From the NCBI GenBank assembly GCA_902474785.1, contig CABRXB010000040.1:1-8227 (forward strand): 8,227 nucleotides of DNA, given 5' to 3'. The DNA comes from an uncultured Eubacteriales bacterium. GTDB lineage: Bacteria; Bacillota; Clostridia; Oscillospirales; Feifaniaceae. Below, piece after piece: positions 1 through 6,646 of the stretch; position 1 is the first letter of the stretch; each line of letters begins with the position of its first letter. The position numbers and the translations under genes were made by a program. The notes under the pieces are model-generated. The model saw nothing but the letters and a program-made list of their open reading frames with translations. It searched no databases and was not told where the DNA came from.

Positions 1-2257
1 TCTCACCCCCGGCATGGAGCTCGACCTTGTCATCGAGGCGGCCGACCCCGCCTGGAACAATGTGACCCAGGCGGTCGGCGGCGGCGATCTGCTGCTGCAA
101 GACGGCGCGCTGTGCTCCACGTTTGACAGCGCCATCGCCGGCGCAAACCCCCGCACCGCGGTCGGCATCAAGGCAAACGGCGATGTGGTGCTCTACACGC
201 TCGACGGCCGGCGCAGCGGCTACTCGACCGGGGCAACGCTGGCGGGGCTGGCGCTTGAAATGCAGGCGCTCGGCTGCGTCGACGCCATCAATCTTGACGG
301 CGGCGGCTCCACCGGCCTTCTGGCGCGCACGCCGGGAGAGACTTACCCCACGCTCATGACCAGGCCGTCCGACGGCAGCCTGCGCACCGTGGCAAACGCC
401 ATTTTGCTGTGCTCCAACCTGCCCGCCACCGGCGAGGCGCAGATGTTGCACCCGGTGCCCTACGGCGCCGTGGCGCTGGTCGGCTCCTCCATCGAGGTCT
501 CGGCCGTGGCCACCGACGAGGGGTATCACCCGGCCTCCACGCCTTCATCCATCTCGCTCTCGCTGCTCGATGAGACGGCGCAGGACGGCTACCTGCGCCT
601 GCCCGACACCGCGGGCGAATACGACGTGCAAGCCCGCTCAGGCTCCATCTCCGGCAGCGCGCCCATCACCGTCATCGACACGCCCGACAGCCTCTTTGTC
701 GCACGCGAAGGGGGCGACGCGCTGACCGCGCTGACCCTCTCCGAAGGCGAGGCCGTTCCCCTTTCGGTCTCGGCCCTGTGGCATCGGCAGGAGGGGCTGC
801 TCTCGACCGACGCGCTGACCTTTGAGGTGCGCGGCGCGGCGGCCACCGTCGACGAGCAGGGACTTTTGACCGCCTCCCTGTCCTCCGGCACCACCGGCAC
901 GCTGCTGGTGACGGCGGGCGAGCTGACGGCCTCCATCCCCCTGTCGACAGGCAAGGCCCCCTACTCTGTTGAGACCTTTGAGGCCGACGGCGCACCGTGG
1001 ACCGCCGCCGCCACTGTGACGCGCACCACCGTGCGCGACGAGGTGCGCTATGGTCTGTCCGCGCTTCGCGTCGACTACGATCTGACCACCCTGCCGCCGG
1101 TTGAAGAAGAAGCGCAGCAGGCCGCCGCCTCCTTTACCATGACGCCCGCCACGCCGTATGCGCTGCAGGACGCTCCCACCAGCCTGCGTCTGTGGCTGAG
1201 CGGCGACGCTGCCACTCTGACGCTGCACACCAATGCCGGCGATGTGTCGCTCGACTACCCCGGCAGCAGCGCCTATGAGCCGCATGTGGCGGTACTGCCC
1301 GCCGGCGCCTCCTCGCTGACCGGCATCACCGTGACCCCGGCGCAGCCGACTGGACGGCTCCTGATCGACCAGATCACGGCCGGCTACGACGCAAACCAGC
1401 CCGACACCGCCTCCCCCGTGGTGACGGCCATGACCGCCGAGCAACAGCTCGACGAGCAGGGCAACGCCACAGGGCTGCTCACCTTCTCGGCCACCGCCTC
1501 CACAGCGGCGGGCGCGCCGGTGGAGCAGGTGACCCTGACGCTCGACGGCGTGAGCCAGCAGCTTTCCTACGACGTCGACACCATGACCGCCAGCGCCACC
1601 ATCGAATCCCCCGGCGCAGGCGAGCACCGTCTGACGCTGGTGGCGCAGGATGCAAACGGCAACCTGGCGCGCGGCACCATCACGCTGCCCGGCGAACAGC
1701 TTCCAAACGCCTTTGCCGATCTGGAGGGCCACTGGGCGATGGACAGCGTTGCCTACGTCACGGCGCGCGGCCTCTTCTCGGGCGAAACCGAGGACGACGG
1801 GATGACCTATTTCCGGCCCGATCGCAGCCTGTCGCGCGCGGAGATTGCCGCCGTTTTGGTGCGGTTGCTCGGCGTTGACCCTGCCGACTACGCCGACGTG
1901 TCCCTCCCCTTTGAAGATGCCGACGCACTGCCCACATGGTCGATCCCCTATGTCAGGGCCGTCTATGCGCTGGGGCTTGTCAACGGGCGCGCCACGGGGA
2001 CGGGCGCGGTCTACGCTGCAAACGACCCCATCACCCGCGCGGAGCTCATGACCATCCTGGCCAAGACGCTGCCCAAGGGCTATGCCGCAGGCCCGCTGCC
2101 CTTTGCGGACGCCGACGCGGTGCCCGCCTGGGCGAGCGACGCCGTGTCGGTGCTGACCGGCCTTGGGCTGCTCGGCGGGTATGAGGACGGCACCATCCAG
2201 CCAAACGGCGCGATCAAGCGAAGCGAAGCCGCCAAGGTTCTGGCCGGCCTCTATTGA
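1..2257 (+). CDS. Phosphodiester glycosidase (NAGPA-like) surface protein with three C-terminal SLH domains; 5' end outside window
   Basis: The reading frame is open from the left edge, so the true start and any signal peptide are missing. Residue numbers count from the first in-frame Met at position 14, which is unlikely to be the start because the domain is already under way there. Residues 1-135 match the end of the NAGPA/phosphodiester glycosidase fold: a GGGDLLLQDG stretch near 23-32 and the signature DGGGST at 95-100. Residues about 225-313 look like a bacterial Ig-like (Big_2) module, about 315-455 like a jelly-roll carbohydrate-binding module, and about 466-560 like another Ig-like module. 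Three SLH domains follow at about 565-632, 636-692 and 696-747. By family knowledge, SLH domains hold proteins on the wall through pyruvylated secondary polymers, and NAGPA relatives cleave sugar phosphodiesters. The protein is therefore inferred to act on a surface or environmental glycan; the substrate is unknown. A terminator follows 53 bases after the stop. Confidence 0.88.
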   Translation, partial: LTPGMELDLVIEAADPAWNNVTQAVGGGDLLLQDGALCSTFDSAIAGANPRTAVGIKANGDVVLYTLDGRRSGYSTGATLAGLALEMQALGCVDAINLDGGGSTGLLARTPGETYPTLMTRPSDGSLRTVANAILLCSNLPATGEAQMLHPVPYGAVALVGSSIEVSAVATDEGYHPASTPSSISLSLLDETAQDGYLRLPDTAGEYDVQARSGSISGSAPITVIDTPDSLFVAREGGDALTALTLSEGEAVPLSVSALWHRQEGLLSTDALTFEVRGAAATVDEQGLLTASLSSGTTGTLLVTAGELTASIPLSTGKAPYSVETFEADGAPWTAAATVTRTTVRDEVRYGLSALRVDYDLTTLPPVEEEAQQAAASFTMTPATPYALQDAPTSLRLWLSGDAATLTLHTNAGDVSLDYPGSSAYEPHVAVLPAGASSLTGITVTPAQPTGRLLIDQITAGYDANQPDTASPVVTAMTAEQQLDEQGNATGLLTFSATASTAAGAPVEQVTLTLDGVSQQLSYDVDTMTASATIESPGAGEHRLTLVAQDANGNLARGTITLPGEQLPNAFADLEGHWAMDSVAYVTARGLFSGETEDDGMTYFRPDRSLSRAEIAAVLVRLLGVDPADYADVSLPFEDADALPTWSIPYVRAVYALGLVNGRATGTGAVYAANDPITRAELMTILAKTLPKGYAAGPLPFADADAVPAWASDAVSVLTGLGLLGGYEDGTIQPNGAIKRSEAAKVLAGLY

Positions 2258-2310
2258 GGCGCAGGCTCCGGCGAGCTGCTCTCATCTCCCCTTACACTTC
2301 GTGATTTGCG

Positions 2311-2348
2311 AAAAGGGACGGCGCAGATTTTTGCGCCGTCCCTTTTTT
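2311..2348 (+). terminator. Intrinsic terminator after the SLH-domain protein gene
   Basis: A 15-base-pair perfect stem (2311-2325 with 2332-2346) has a six-base loop and a GC-rich core, and its 3' arm runs into six T residues (2343-2348). It lies 53 bases past the stop codon of the surface protein gene. The A run on the 5' side means it could also stop transcription from the other strand, but no gene approaches from there. Confidence 0.92.
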
Positions 2349-2537
2349 CCCTTGACCCACCCTTGGTTTCGAGGAGAGGGCAATTGCTTGATCGACCAGA
2401 GGCCGAGCGCCGTCCCTTTGCCCATGTTCCCAAAGCGCATCTCTCTGACTTTATTGCCGCCAGCTCTACACAAGACGTCTTCTGTGATGCCGAATTTTCA
2501 TTTTTTGTGTCCTTTTTCGCCAATCCTGTCGCCCCTA
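2349..2537. other. Intergenic stretch without a supported gene
   Basis: Short ORFs on both strands here lack ribosome binding sites and recognisable sequence, and some run through the terminator. The only structure seen is a second copy of the terminator's 3' arm (see the repeat at 2407-2419) and a ten-base palindrome AAGACGTCTT at 2472-2481 flanked by CAC and GTG. I cannot assign a role to either. Confidence 0.5.
2407..2419 (+). repeat. Second copy of the terminator 3' arm
   Basis: GCGCCGTCCCTTT occurs at 2333-2345, inside the terminator, and again here, 74 bases further on. The terminator's 5' arm (2312-2324) could pair with either copy. The second copy has no T tract after it, so it is not itself a terminator. 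Confidence 0.5.
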
Positions 2538-2566
2538 TTGACAGACCCGCATGGACATTTTAAGAT
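2538..2566 (+). promoter_or_regulatory. Sigma-A-type promoter for the AI-2E-family transporter gene
   Basis: A perfect -35 box TTGACA (2538-2543) is followed after 17 bases by TAAGAT (2561-2566), which matches four of six bases of the -10 consensus. Transcription would start near 2573, giving an untranslated leader of about 190 bases that includes two stable hairpins. It is the best promoter seen between the terminator and the transporter gene. Confidence 0.7.
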
Positions 2567-2590
2567 AGAGTTGCACTGGTGAAAGGGACC

Positions 2591-2621
2591 GCCCCTCCCG
2601 TGCGGTCTGCACGGGAGGGGC
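2591..2621 (+). promoter_or_regulatory. GC-rich hairpin in the transporter leader
   Basis: A 13-base-pair perfect stem (2591-2603 with 2609-2621) has a five-base loop GGTCT. It would form about 18 bases downstream of the predicted transcript start. No T tract follows, so it is not a standard terminator; a 5' RNA-stabilising or regulatory structure is more likely. Confidence 0.6.
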
Positions 2622-2684
2622 GCACAGCTTGGCCACACAGCGTTGAGCGGGCGCGCCGCCTCAGACATAACGCAAACGATCCGA

Positions 2685-2723
2685 CGCGTCTGCTCTCTTT
2701 TTCAGATAAAAGCGGCAGATGCG
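2685..2723 (+). promoter_or_regulatory. Second hairpin in the transporter leader
   Basis: A nine-pair outer stem with one G-U pair (2685-2693 with 2715-2723) and a five-pair inner stem (2697-2701 with 2708-2712) are separated by a small internal loop and closed by a six-base loop. The structure ends 37 bases before the start codon, leaving the ribosome binding site single-stranded. No known riboswitch class was recognised. Confidence 0.45.
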
Positions 2724-2760
2724 CCCCACGCAACAAAACTTTCATTCGAGGTAAAAAAGA

Positions 2761-3921
2761 TTGGAACGTCAAATTGGAAAACCAGCCCGCAGCACACTCT
2801 TAAAGCTTGGCATCGCCATCTTCCTGTTGTATCTCGCCATCCACTACTGGGACGCCTTCATCAACATCCTGGTCAAAGTGTACCACGCGGCAGGCCCGCT
2901 GTTGTGGGGCCTCATCTTGGCCTATCTGATCAACATCTTGATGACTTTCTATGAAAGACACTACTTCAACAAACAGGCGCAAAAACCCATCGTGCAAAAG
3001 AGCAGACGTCCTGTGTGTCTGCTGCTTGCGCTGTTCACGCTGCTTGGCATCGTGGCGGTCATCATCTCTCTGGTCCTCCCGGAGCTCATTGCCGCCGTCC
3101 ATCTGCTCATCACCAAGGCGCAGCAGGCGATTGACAATCTGACGCAAAACACCGCGCTGATGGGCTTTTTGCCCGAGGAGATCATCGCCTTTTTGAACGC
3201 TGTGGACTGGGAGAGCCGCCTCTCCCAGATCATCACCTTTGTCACCGAAAGCCTTGGCGCCACCGTCAGCCTTGCAGCGGACACGGTGTTTTCCGTCGCG
3301 TCGAGCATGGTCACGTTTGTCATCGCCGTCATCTTCTCGCTTTACGTTCTGTTCAGCAAGGAAAAGCTGCAGCACCAGTGTCAGCGTCTCATGAAGCAGT
3401 ATCTCAAACCCGCCTGGAACGACAACGTCTCCCATGTGATGCATGTGGCAAACGACAGCTTTCACCGCTATATTGTCGGTCAATGTCTGGAGGCCGCCAT
3501 TTTGGGCGGACTGTGCACCGCAGGGATGCTGCTGCTCAAGCTGCCCTACGCGCCGATGATCGGCGCGCTGATCGGCGTGACGGCCCTCATCCCCGTGGCC
3601 GGCGCCTATATCGGGGCCATTGTGGGTGCCTTTTTGATTTTGACCATCTCCCCCGTCAAGGCGCTCATCTTCATCATATTTTTGGTCTTGCTGCAACAGT
3701 TTGAGGGCAATGTCATCTATCCCAAAGTGGTGGGCTCCTCCATCGGTCTGCCCGCCATCTGGGTGCTGGCCGCCATCACCGTGGGCGGCGGCCTGTCGGG
3801 AATCGTGGGAATGCTGGTCGGCGTGCCCATCACCTCCATCGCCTACCGTCTTCTTCATGAGGATTTGCTCAAAAGAGAGCGCCATGCTGTAAGCCCCTCA
3901 GAGGAGGAGGCGACGAGCTGA
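2761..3921 (+). CDS. AI-2E family (PerM/YdiK-like, UPF0118) membrane transporter
   Basis: This is a complete 386-residue integral membrane protein, a normal length for the family. The start is TTG at 2761: GAGG (2748-2751) lies nine bases upstream, and the N-terminal helices begin at once, whereas the next Met would cut into the second helix. Hydrophobic segments lie near residues 15-29, 44-63, 84-108, 176-199, 239-258, 264-290, 299-313 and 331-355. The family hallmark is QQFEGNVIYP (312-321), followed by GLP (329-331) and a glycine-rich final helix. Members include TqsA, linked to autoinducer-2 export, and some described as sodium/proton antiporters; most have unknown substrates, so the name should not be read as proof of quorum signalling. 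The gene is monocistronic with its own promoter and structured leader, and it converges with the DUF308 gene. The acidic tail (375-386) is probably cytoplasmic. Confidence 0.93.
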   Translation: MERQIGKPARSTLLKLGIAIFLLYLAIHYWDAFINILVKVYHAAGPLLWGLILAYLINILMTFYERHYFNKQAQKPIVQKSRRPVCLLLALFTLLGIVAVIISLVLPELIAAVHLLITKAQQAIDNLTQNTALMGFLPEEIIAFLNAVDWESRLSQIITFVTESLGATVSLAADTVFSVASSMVTFVIAVIFSLYVLFSKEKLQHQCQRLMKQYLKPAWNDNVSHVMHVANDSFHRYIVGQCLEAAILGGLCTAGMLLLKLPYAPMIGALIGVTALIPVAGAYIGAIVGAFLILTISPVKALIFIIFLVLLQQFEGNVIYPKVVGSSIGLPAIWVLAAITVGGGLSGIVGMLVGVPITSIAYRLLHEDLLKRERHAVSPSEEEATS

Positions 3922-4241
3922 CCCCTCTCATCCGCCTTGCCAGGTACAAAACCCTGCGCTATCTGGCGCATGAACGTGTGGAAAATTGACCGATTTCGCA
4001 ACCACAGGTCATATCATCAACCACTTTTGGAAGTCCGCCCGATGGTCTCGCGCACGACAGCCAAAACGCCCGATCCGCCGCTTTCTTGCGCAGATCGAAA
4101 ACTCCGCTTTCAAAAGCACCAACCTTGCCCTCTTAGAAAGCAGCTCAAAACCAGCTTTTGCCATTTGCACAACGCATGCGCAATCATCCCGAGCCCCGAT
4201 ATAAGCGGTCGGGGCGGTTTCGAGCGCTCACAACAGACTGC
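3922..4241. other. Intergenic stretch without a supported gene
   Basis: The long plus-strand reading frame over this stretch continues antisense through the DUF308 gene and has no ribosome binding site or recognisable sequence. Shorter frames are equally unsupported. The one clear structure is a hairpin with a seven-base-pair perfect stem, GCCCCGA (4193-4199) with TCGGGGC (4209-4215). It lacks a T tract and so is at most an accessory 3'-end structure. Confidence 0.5.
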
Positions 4242-4280
4242 AAAAAACCGGAGCCCCTGTAAACAGAGGGCCCCGGTTTT
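4242..4280. terminator. Bidirectional terminator between convergent genes
   Basis: An imperfect hairpin pairs an A-rich, CCGG-containing left arm (4242-4260) with a right arm ending in CCGGTTTT (4263-4280). Read on the minus strand, the stem is followed by six T residues, which suits the DUF308 gene about 100 bases upstream. Read on the plus strand it ends in TTTTGTTCTTT, and could stop the transporter transcript about 320 bases after its stop codon. Confidence 0.75.
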
Positions 4281-4380
4281 GTTCTTTGATCTGTCAATGG
4301 GCGTTGTCTTGTGCCTTTCCACCCGCTCTTTGCCCAATGCGGCAAGCCCTGCTTTGGCCAGAGGCCGCACGCGTACGGTT

Positions 4381-4980
4381 TCACGCGCTCATATATTCCG
4401 CCTCCAGAGCGCTCTCCTCGGCGAGAGGCTGTTTTTCCGGGGCCGGCTCGGAATGCGCATCCTGCGGCGGCTCTTCCCAGCGCGACTTGACCGAGCTGAA
4501 GAGCAGCTCGATTCCCAAAATGACAATGTGCATCGTGATCTTCTCCGCATGGTGAAAGAGAAGCAACATGCCCAGTGCGATTTGAAACGCGGCCTCTGCC
4601 AGCAAAAAGGCCCATTTGTCCTTTCTAGTAAAGTTGTAAATGGCGTGGTTGAGGATGCGTGTCCCCTTAAAAACGCCAAACAGCCCCCAGGTGCAGCCGA
4701 TCATGGTCAGGGCATGGTGCCGCATCAACAGTGTGGCGACCCCCAGAACAATGAGCACCATGGCGATGGCGGTCTCCATGGTTTCAAGTTTTTTGTGCTC
4801 CTGCTCCCGCAGTGCAGAGGGCAGACGCAAAATCCCCGTCAACAGCATCACGCAGCCCAACCCTTCCGGAAGGCTTCGCGTCAGATGTTCCGGAAATATG
4901 ATGCAGATCACGCCAGCCAGAGGCAACAGCACATCTTTGAGCGCCTCCAGCTTGCGCAGGCCCGGCACGATGTGTCTCAT
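4381..4980 (-). CDS. DUF308 / HdeD-like six-helix membrane protein
   Basis: This complete 199-residue protein starts with ATG at 4980, preceded by a GGGAGGGGA ribosome binding site. Six hydrophobic segments lie near residues 16-30, 38-54, 68-85, 90-106, 123-142 and 147-164, in three paired repeats as in the DUF308/HdeD family, whose usual length is about 180-200 residues. Residues 168-199 form a proline- and glutamate-rich tail, probably cytoplasmic. In Escherichia coli, HdeD contributes to acid resistance at high cell density; clostridial relatives have no established function, so the annotation is by family only. The gene stands alone, with its own promoter and a palindrome across the -10 box that suggests repression by a dimeric regulator. 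It ends at the bidirectional terminator. Confidence 0.85.
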   Translation of the reverse strand: MRHIVPGLRKLEALKDVLLPLAGVICIIFPEHLTRSLPEGLGCVMLLTGILRLPSALREQEHKKLETMETAIAMVLIVLGVATLLMRHHALTMIGCTWGLFGVFKGTRILNHAIYNFTRKDKWAFLLAEAAFQIALGMLLLFHHAEKITMHIVILGIELLFSSVKSRWEEPPQDAHSEPAPEKQPLAEESALEAEYMSA

Positions 4981-5013
4981 AAAATCCCCTCCCTTGGCTC
5001 AAATTCTATATTA

Positions 5014-5028
5014 TGATACATTGTATCA
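5014..5028. promoter_or_regulatory. Palindromic operator candidate across the -10 box
   Basis: TGATACA-T-TGTATCA is a perfect seven-base inverted repeat around one central base. It covers the whole -10 element and its TGN extension for the DUF308 gene. A dimeric repressor bound here would block RNA polymerase. The regulator is not encoded in the window and I cannot name its family. Confidence 0.5.
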
Positions 5029-5049
5029 CATGTATTCTTTTTTGTGCAA
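5020..5049 (-). promoter_or_regulatory. Extended -10 promoter of the DUF308 gene
   Basis: On the minus strand, the -10 box TACAAT (5025 to 5020) is directly preceded by TGA, giving the extended TGN motif. A weak -35 box TTGCAC (5049 to 5044) lies 18 bases further upstream. The start codon is about 40 bases downstream of the -10 box. Confidence 0.65.
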
Positions 5050-5122
5050 TAAAATTCCTCGCTGTTTTGAGCACTTTTTCCAAAAATTCAGTGGAGGGAC
5101 GCTGGTTTTTTGCAAAATAGAG

Positions 5123-5162
5123 AAAAAGGCTGAGGGCGAACATTTCGCCCTCAGCCCTTTTT
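5123..5162. terminator. Strong hairpin terminator, bidirectional
   Basis: The left arm (5123-5140) and right arm (5144-5162) pair fully except for one bulged G, around a three-base loop CAT. Five A residues on one side and five T residues on the other allow termination in both directions. The likely user is the small membrane protein gene on the minus strand, whose stop codon is 80 bases upstream. It also isolates that gene from the DUF308 promoter. Confidence 0.85.
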
Positions 5163-5242
5163 GATGTGTCCTAGCGGTATCACGGCTGATGACAGGCATC
5201 TGCCGCCTTCCCTTTGCTTCGCTTTGAAAACAGGACGGCAGT

Positions 5243-5488
5243 TTAGCTCTGCCGCTCCCGCTCTTCGAGATAGTCGATCACGCGCTTGAGCGTGATATGG
5301 AGAAAAATCAAGACAACCGTGACCGAAGTCTTGAGCCAAGCCATCATTGTGGCATAGTCCCTTTGTCCGTGTTGCGCATAGCTGGCGATTTTCCAAAACC
5401 CCGCCACGGAGATTACCAGCATGACAACGATGACAAGGGCCAAAAACCGTTTCCACTCTTTGAGCGCCTTCATTTTGAGTTCCGGCAT
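5243..5488 (-). CDS. Small two-helix membrane protein of unknown function
   Basis: This 81-residue protein is not assigned to a family. It is believed real because AAGGAGG (5500 to 5494) lies five bases before the ATG at 5488, a hairpin terminator follows, and the composition is typical of a membrane protein. A lysine-rich N-terminus (MPELKMKALKEWKR) leads into a first hydrophobic helix at about residues 15-33. A polar loop (34-47) precedes a second helix at about 48-67, and a charged tail (LKRVIDYLEERERQS) ends the protein. The positive-inside rule suggests both ends face the cytoplasm. It lies about 405 bases downstream of nadE in the same orientation, so either its own promoter or read-through from nadE could supply expression. 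No function can be inferred from the context. Confidence 0.75.
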   Translation of the reverse strand: MPELKMKALKEWKRFLALVIVVMLVISVAGFWKIASYAQHGQRDYATMMAWLKTSVTVVLIFLHITLKRVIDYLEERERQS

Positions 5489-5596
5489 GGTTTCCTCCTT
5501 GCTTATCTTCTTTTTGGATGTGCGGCCGGCTGACGCCTGCGCCCATCCCTTGGAGGTGCGCAGACAGGCGACCTGGATCCTGACGATGGAGCCGAT

Positions 5597-5624
5597 CCCA
5601 TATCAGCCAGCCTGTATTTGTCAA
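5597..5624 (-). promoter_or_regulatory. Possible promoter for the small membrane protein gene
   Basis: On the minus strand, a perfect -35 box TTGACA (5624 to 5619) is followed after 16 bases by TATGGG (5602 to 5597), which matches only three of six -10 bases but is preceded by TGA. The leader would be about 100 bases. The -35 box lies in the loop of the inverted repeat at 5609-5639. Confidence 0.35.
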
Positions 5625-5639
5625 ATCTTGCTACAGGCT
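5609..5639. repeat. Eight-base inverted repeat around a TTGACA box
   Basis: AGCCTGTA (5609-5616) and TACAGGCT (5632-5639) are perfect reverse complements separated by 15 bases that contain the minus-strand TTGACA. It may be a two-half-site operator for the possible promoter here, or simply an RNA hairpin downstream of nadE. No T tract follows on either strand. Confidence 0.45.
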
Positions 5640-5657
5640 CTGCAAGTTGGTTTTGAC

Positions 5658-5879
5658 TTAAGGGCGCCAGATGACGCCGACGCTGTCGAGCGCAATTTTT
5701 TGATATTCGAAGCCGATGGCGGTTCTCCCGCCGTCTGGATGCTGTTCCCACGAACTGCATTGCACGCCTGATTTCCAGCCGAGCTCTCCATGCCCGCCGC
5801 CCGGCTTCGCCCCCGCCCGACATTGGCTGCGGCGTAACGGGCGGTCAAGGCGTGCGCCTCCCCTTTTTCCGGCGTGCAA
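5658..5879 (-). other. Doubtful small ORF or gene remnant downstream of nadE
   Basis: A 73-codon frame opens with TTG at 5879, 14 bases after the nadE stop, without a good ribosome binding site for that start. The first 30 residues are arginine- and glycine-rich and look like noncoding GC-rich translation. The last 30 (containing GWKSGVQCSSWEQ and ending IALDSVGVIWRP) look more like a real protein end with beta strands. A purine-rich AGGGGAGG stretch lies before another TTG at 5848 in a different frame, so a frameshifted remnant is possible. I do not recognise it. The rest of 5489-5893 holds only the inverted repeat and possible promoter listed separately. Confidence 0.2.
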
Positions 5880-5893
5880 AGGGCGCTCGGGCG

Positions 5894-6628
5894 TCAGGTA
5901 CCGTAGCGGTTGACGGGTTGGCGCTTGTGGTGGCTTCTGTTGTGATAGCGGGCGATGATGGCGTCGGCCTCGGGGTCGCCGCAGCTCCCATTCTCCATCA
6001 CTGCGTCGACCTGTGCATAGGTCACACCCATGTCGGCCTCGTCGGTCTGGCCCTCAAACAGTCCGGCCGAAGGCGCCTTTTTGACGATGTTGGCCGGCGC
6101 GTTGAGATAGGTGAGAAACTCATAGATCTCCGTGACCGTGAGATCGGCGATCGGGTTGAAGTCATAGGCCCCGTCGCCCCACTTGGTGAAGTAGCCCATA
6201 TAGTACTCGCTCTTGTTTCCCGTCCCCGCAACCAGGTACCCTTTGCTCTGCGCAATGGCGTAAAGCGTTGTCATGCGAAGGCGCGGGGCGATGTTGGACG
6301 AGGCCTCGGGCGTCACATCGAGTTCTTTTTCAATGCCCTCTGTGACGGCGGCCTTGGCCTGCGTCAGATCCACGACGATGTTTTCGATGCCAAACTGCTC
6401 CGCCAGCGTGGTGGCGTCGTCAAGATCCTCCCCAAAGTTGCGCTTTGACTGGCAGGGCATGCACACCGCCAGCACCTTATCGGTGGCCTTTTGGCAGAGT
6501 ATGCCCACCAAAGCCGAATCCTTGCCGCCCGAGTTTCCAAAGACAATGCCCCTGGCCCCCGCGCGCTCAAGCAGCTCTTGAATATAGGCCACGCGTTCGC
6601 GCAGCTCTCTTTCATAATCTCGTTTCAT
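5894..6628 (-). CDS. nadE: NH3-dependent NAD(+) synthetase (EC 6.3.1.5)
   Basis: This cytoplasmic enzyme adenylates nicotinate adenine dinucleotide with ATP and replaces the AMP with ammonia to give NAD, the last step of both de novo and Preiss-Handler synthesis. At 244 residues it is the short form without a glutaminase domain, so it uses free ammonia. The pyrophosphatase loop SGGKDS is at residues 33-38. GTGNKSE (135-141), GYFTKWGD (145-152) and FNPIADLTVTE (157-167) form the substrate and metal region. GQTDEADMG (193-201) is the conserved late loop, and the HKR-containing end (about 234-236) is typical of the family. The start is ATG at 6628; AAAGGAGG ends ten to twelve bases upstream. A closer, out-of-frame ATG at 6635 would give only a few codons. 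It lies 229 bases downstream of pncB on the same strand, consistent with one NAD salvage unit. No convincing separate promoter was seen. Confidence 0.96.
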   Translation of the reverse strand: MKRDYERELRERVAYIQELLERAGARGIVFGNSGGKDSALVGILCQKATDKVLAVCMPCQSKRNFGEDLDDATTLAEQFGIENIVVDLTQAKAAVTEGIEKELDVTPEASSNIAPRLRMTTLYAIAQSKGYLVAGTGNKSEYYMGYFTKWGDGAYDFNPIADLTVTEIYEFLTYLNAPANIVKKAPSAGLFEGQTDEADMGVTYAQVDAVMENGSCGDPEADAIIARYHNRSHHKRQPVNRYGT

Positions 6629-6646
6629 CGGTCATGCTCCTCCTTT

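Noticed and set aside
638..1732. A 364-codon open frame antisense to the SLH-domain surface protein
   Set aside because: Low-complexity Gly/Arg/His-rich translation and no ribosome binding site; the plus-strand frame carries recognisable domains throughout.
2800..3885. A 361-codon open frame antisense to the AI-2E-family transporter
   Set aside because: Its translation is rich in Asp, Gly, His and Gln with no family resemblance, a shadow of the GC-rich codons of the real gene on the other strand.
4110..4370. 86-codon minus-strand ORF downstream of the DUF308 gene
   Set aside because: GTG start with no ribosome binding site, and the frame runs straight through the bidirectional terminator.
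3937..5016. A 359-codon plus-strand frame covering the gap and the DUF308 gene
   Set aside because: No recognisable sequence or ribosome binding site, it runs through a terminator hairpin, and it is antisense to a well-supported membrane protein.
5030..5164. Small plus-strand ORF starting with ATG near 5030 and ending at the 5123-5162 hairpin
   Set aside because: Its last third is simply the translated terminator hairpin and there is no ribosome binding site before the ATG.
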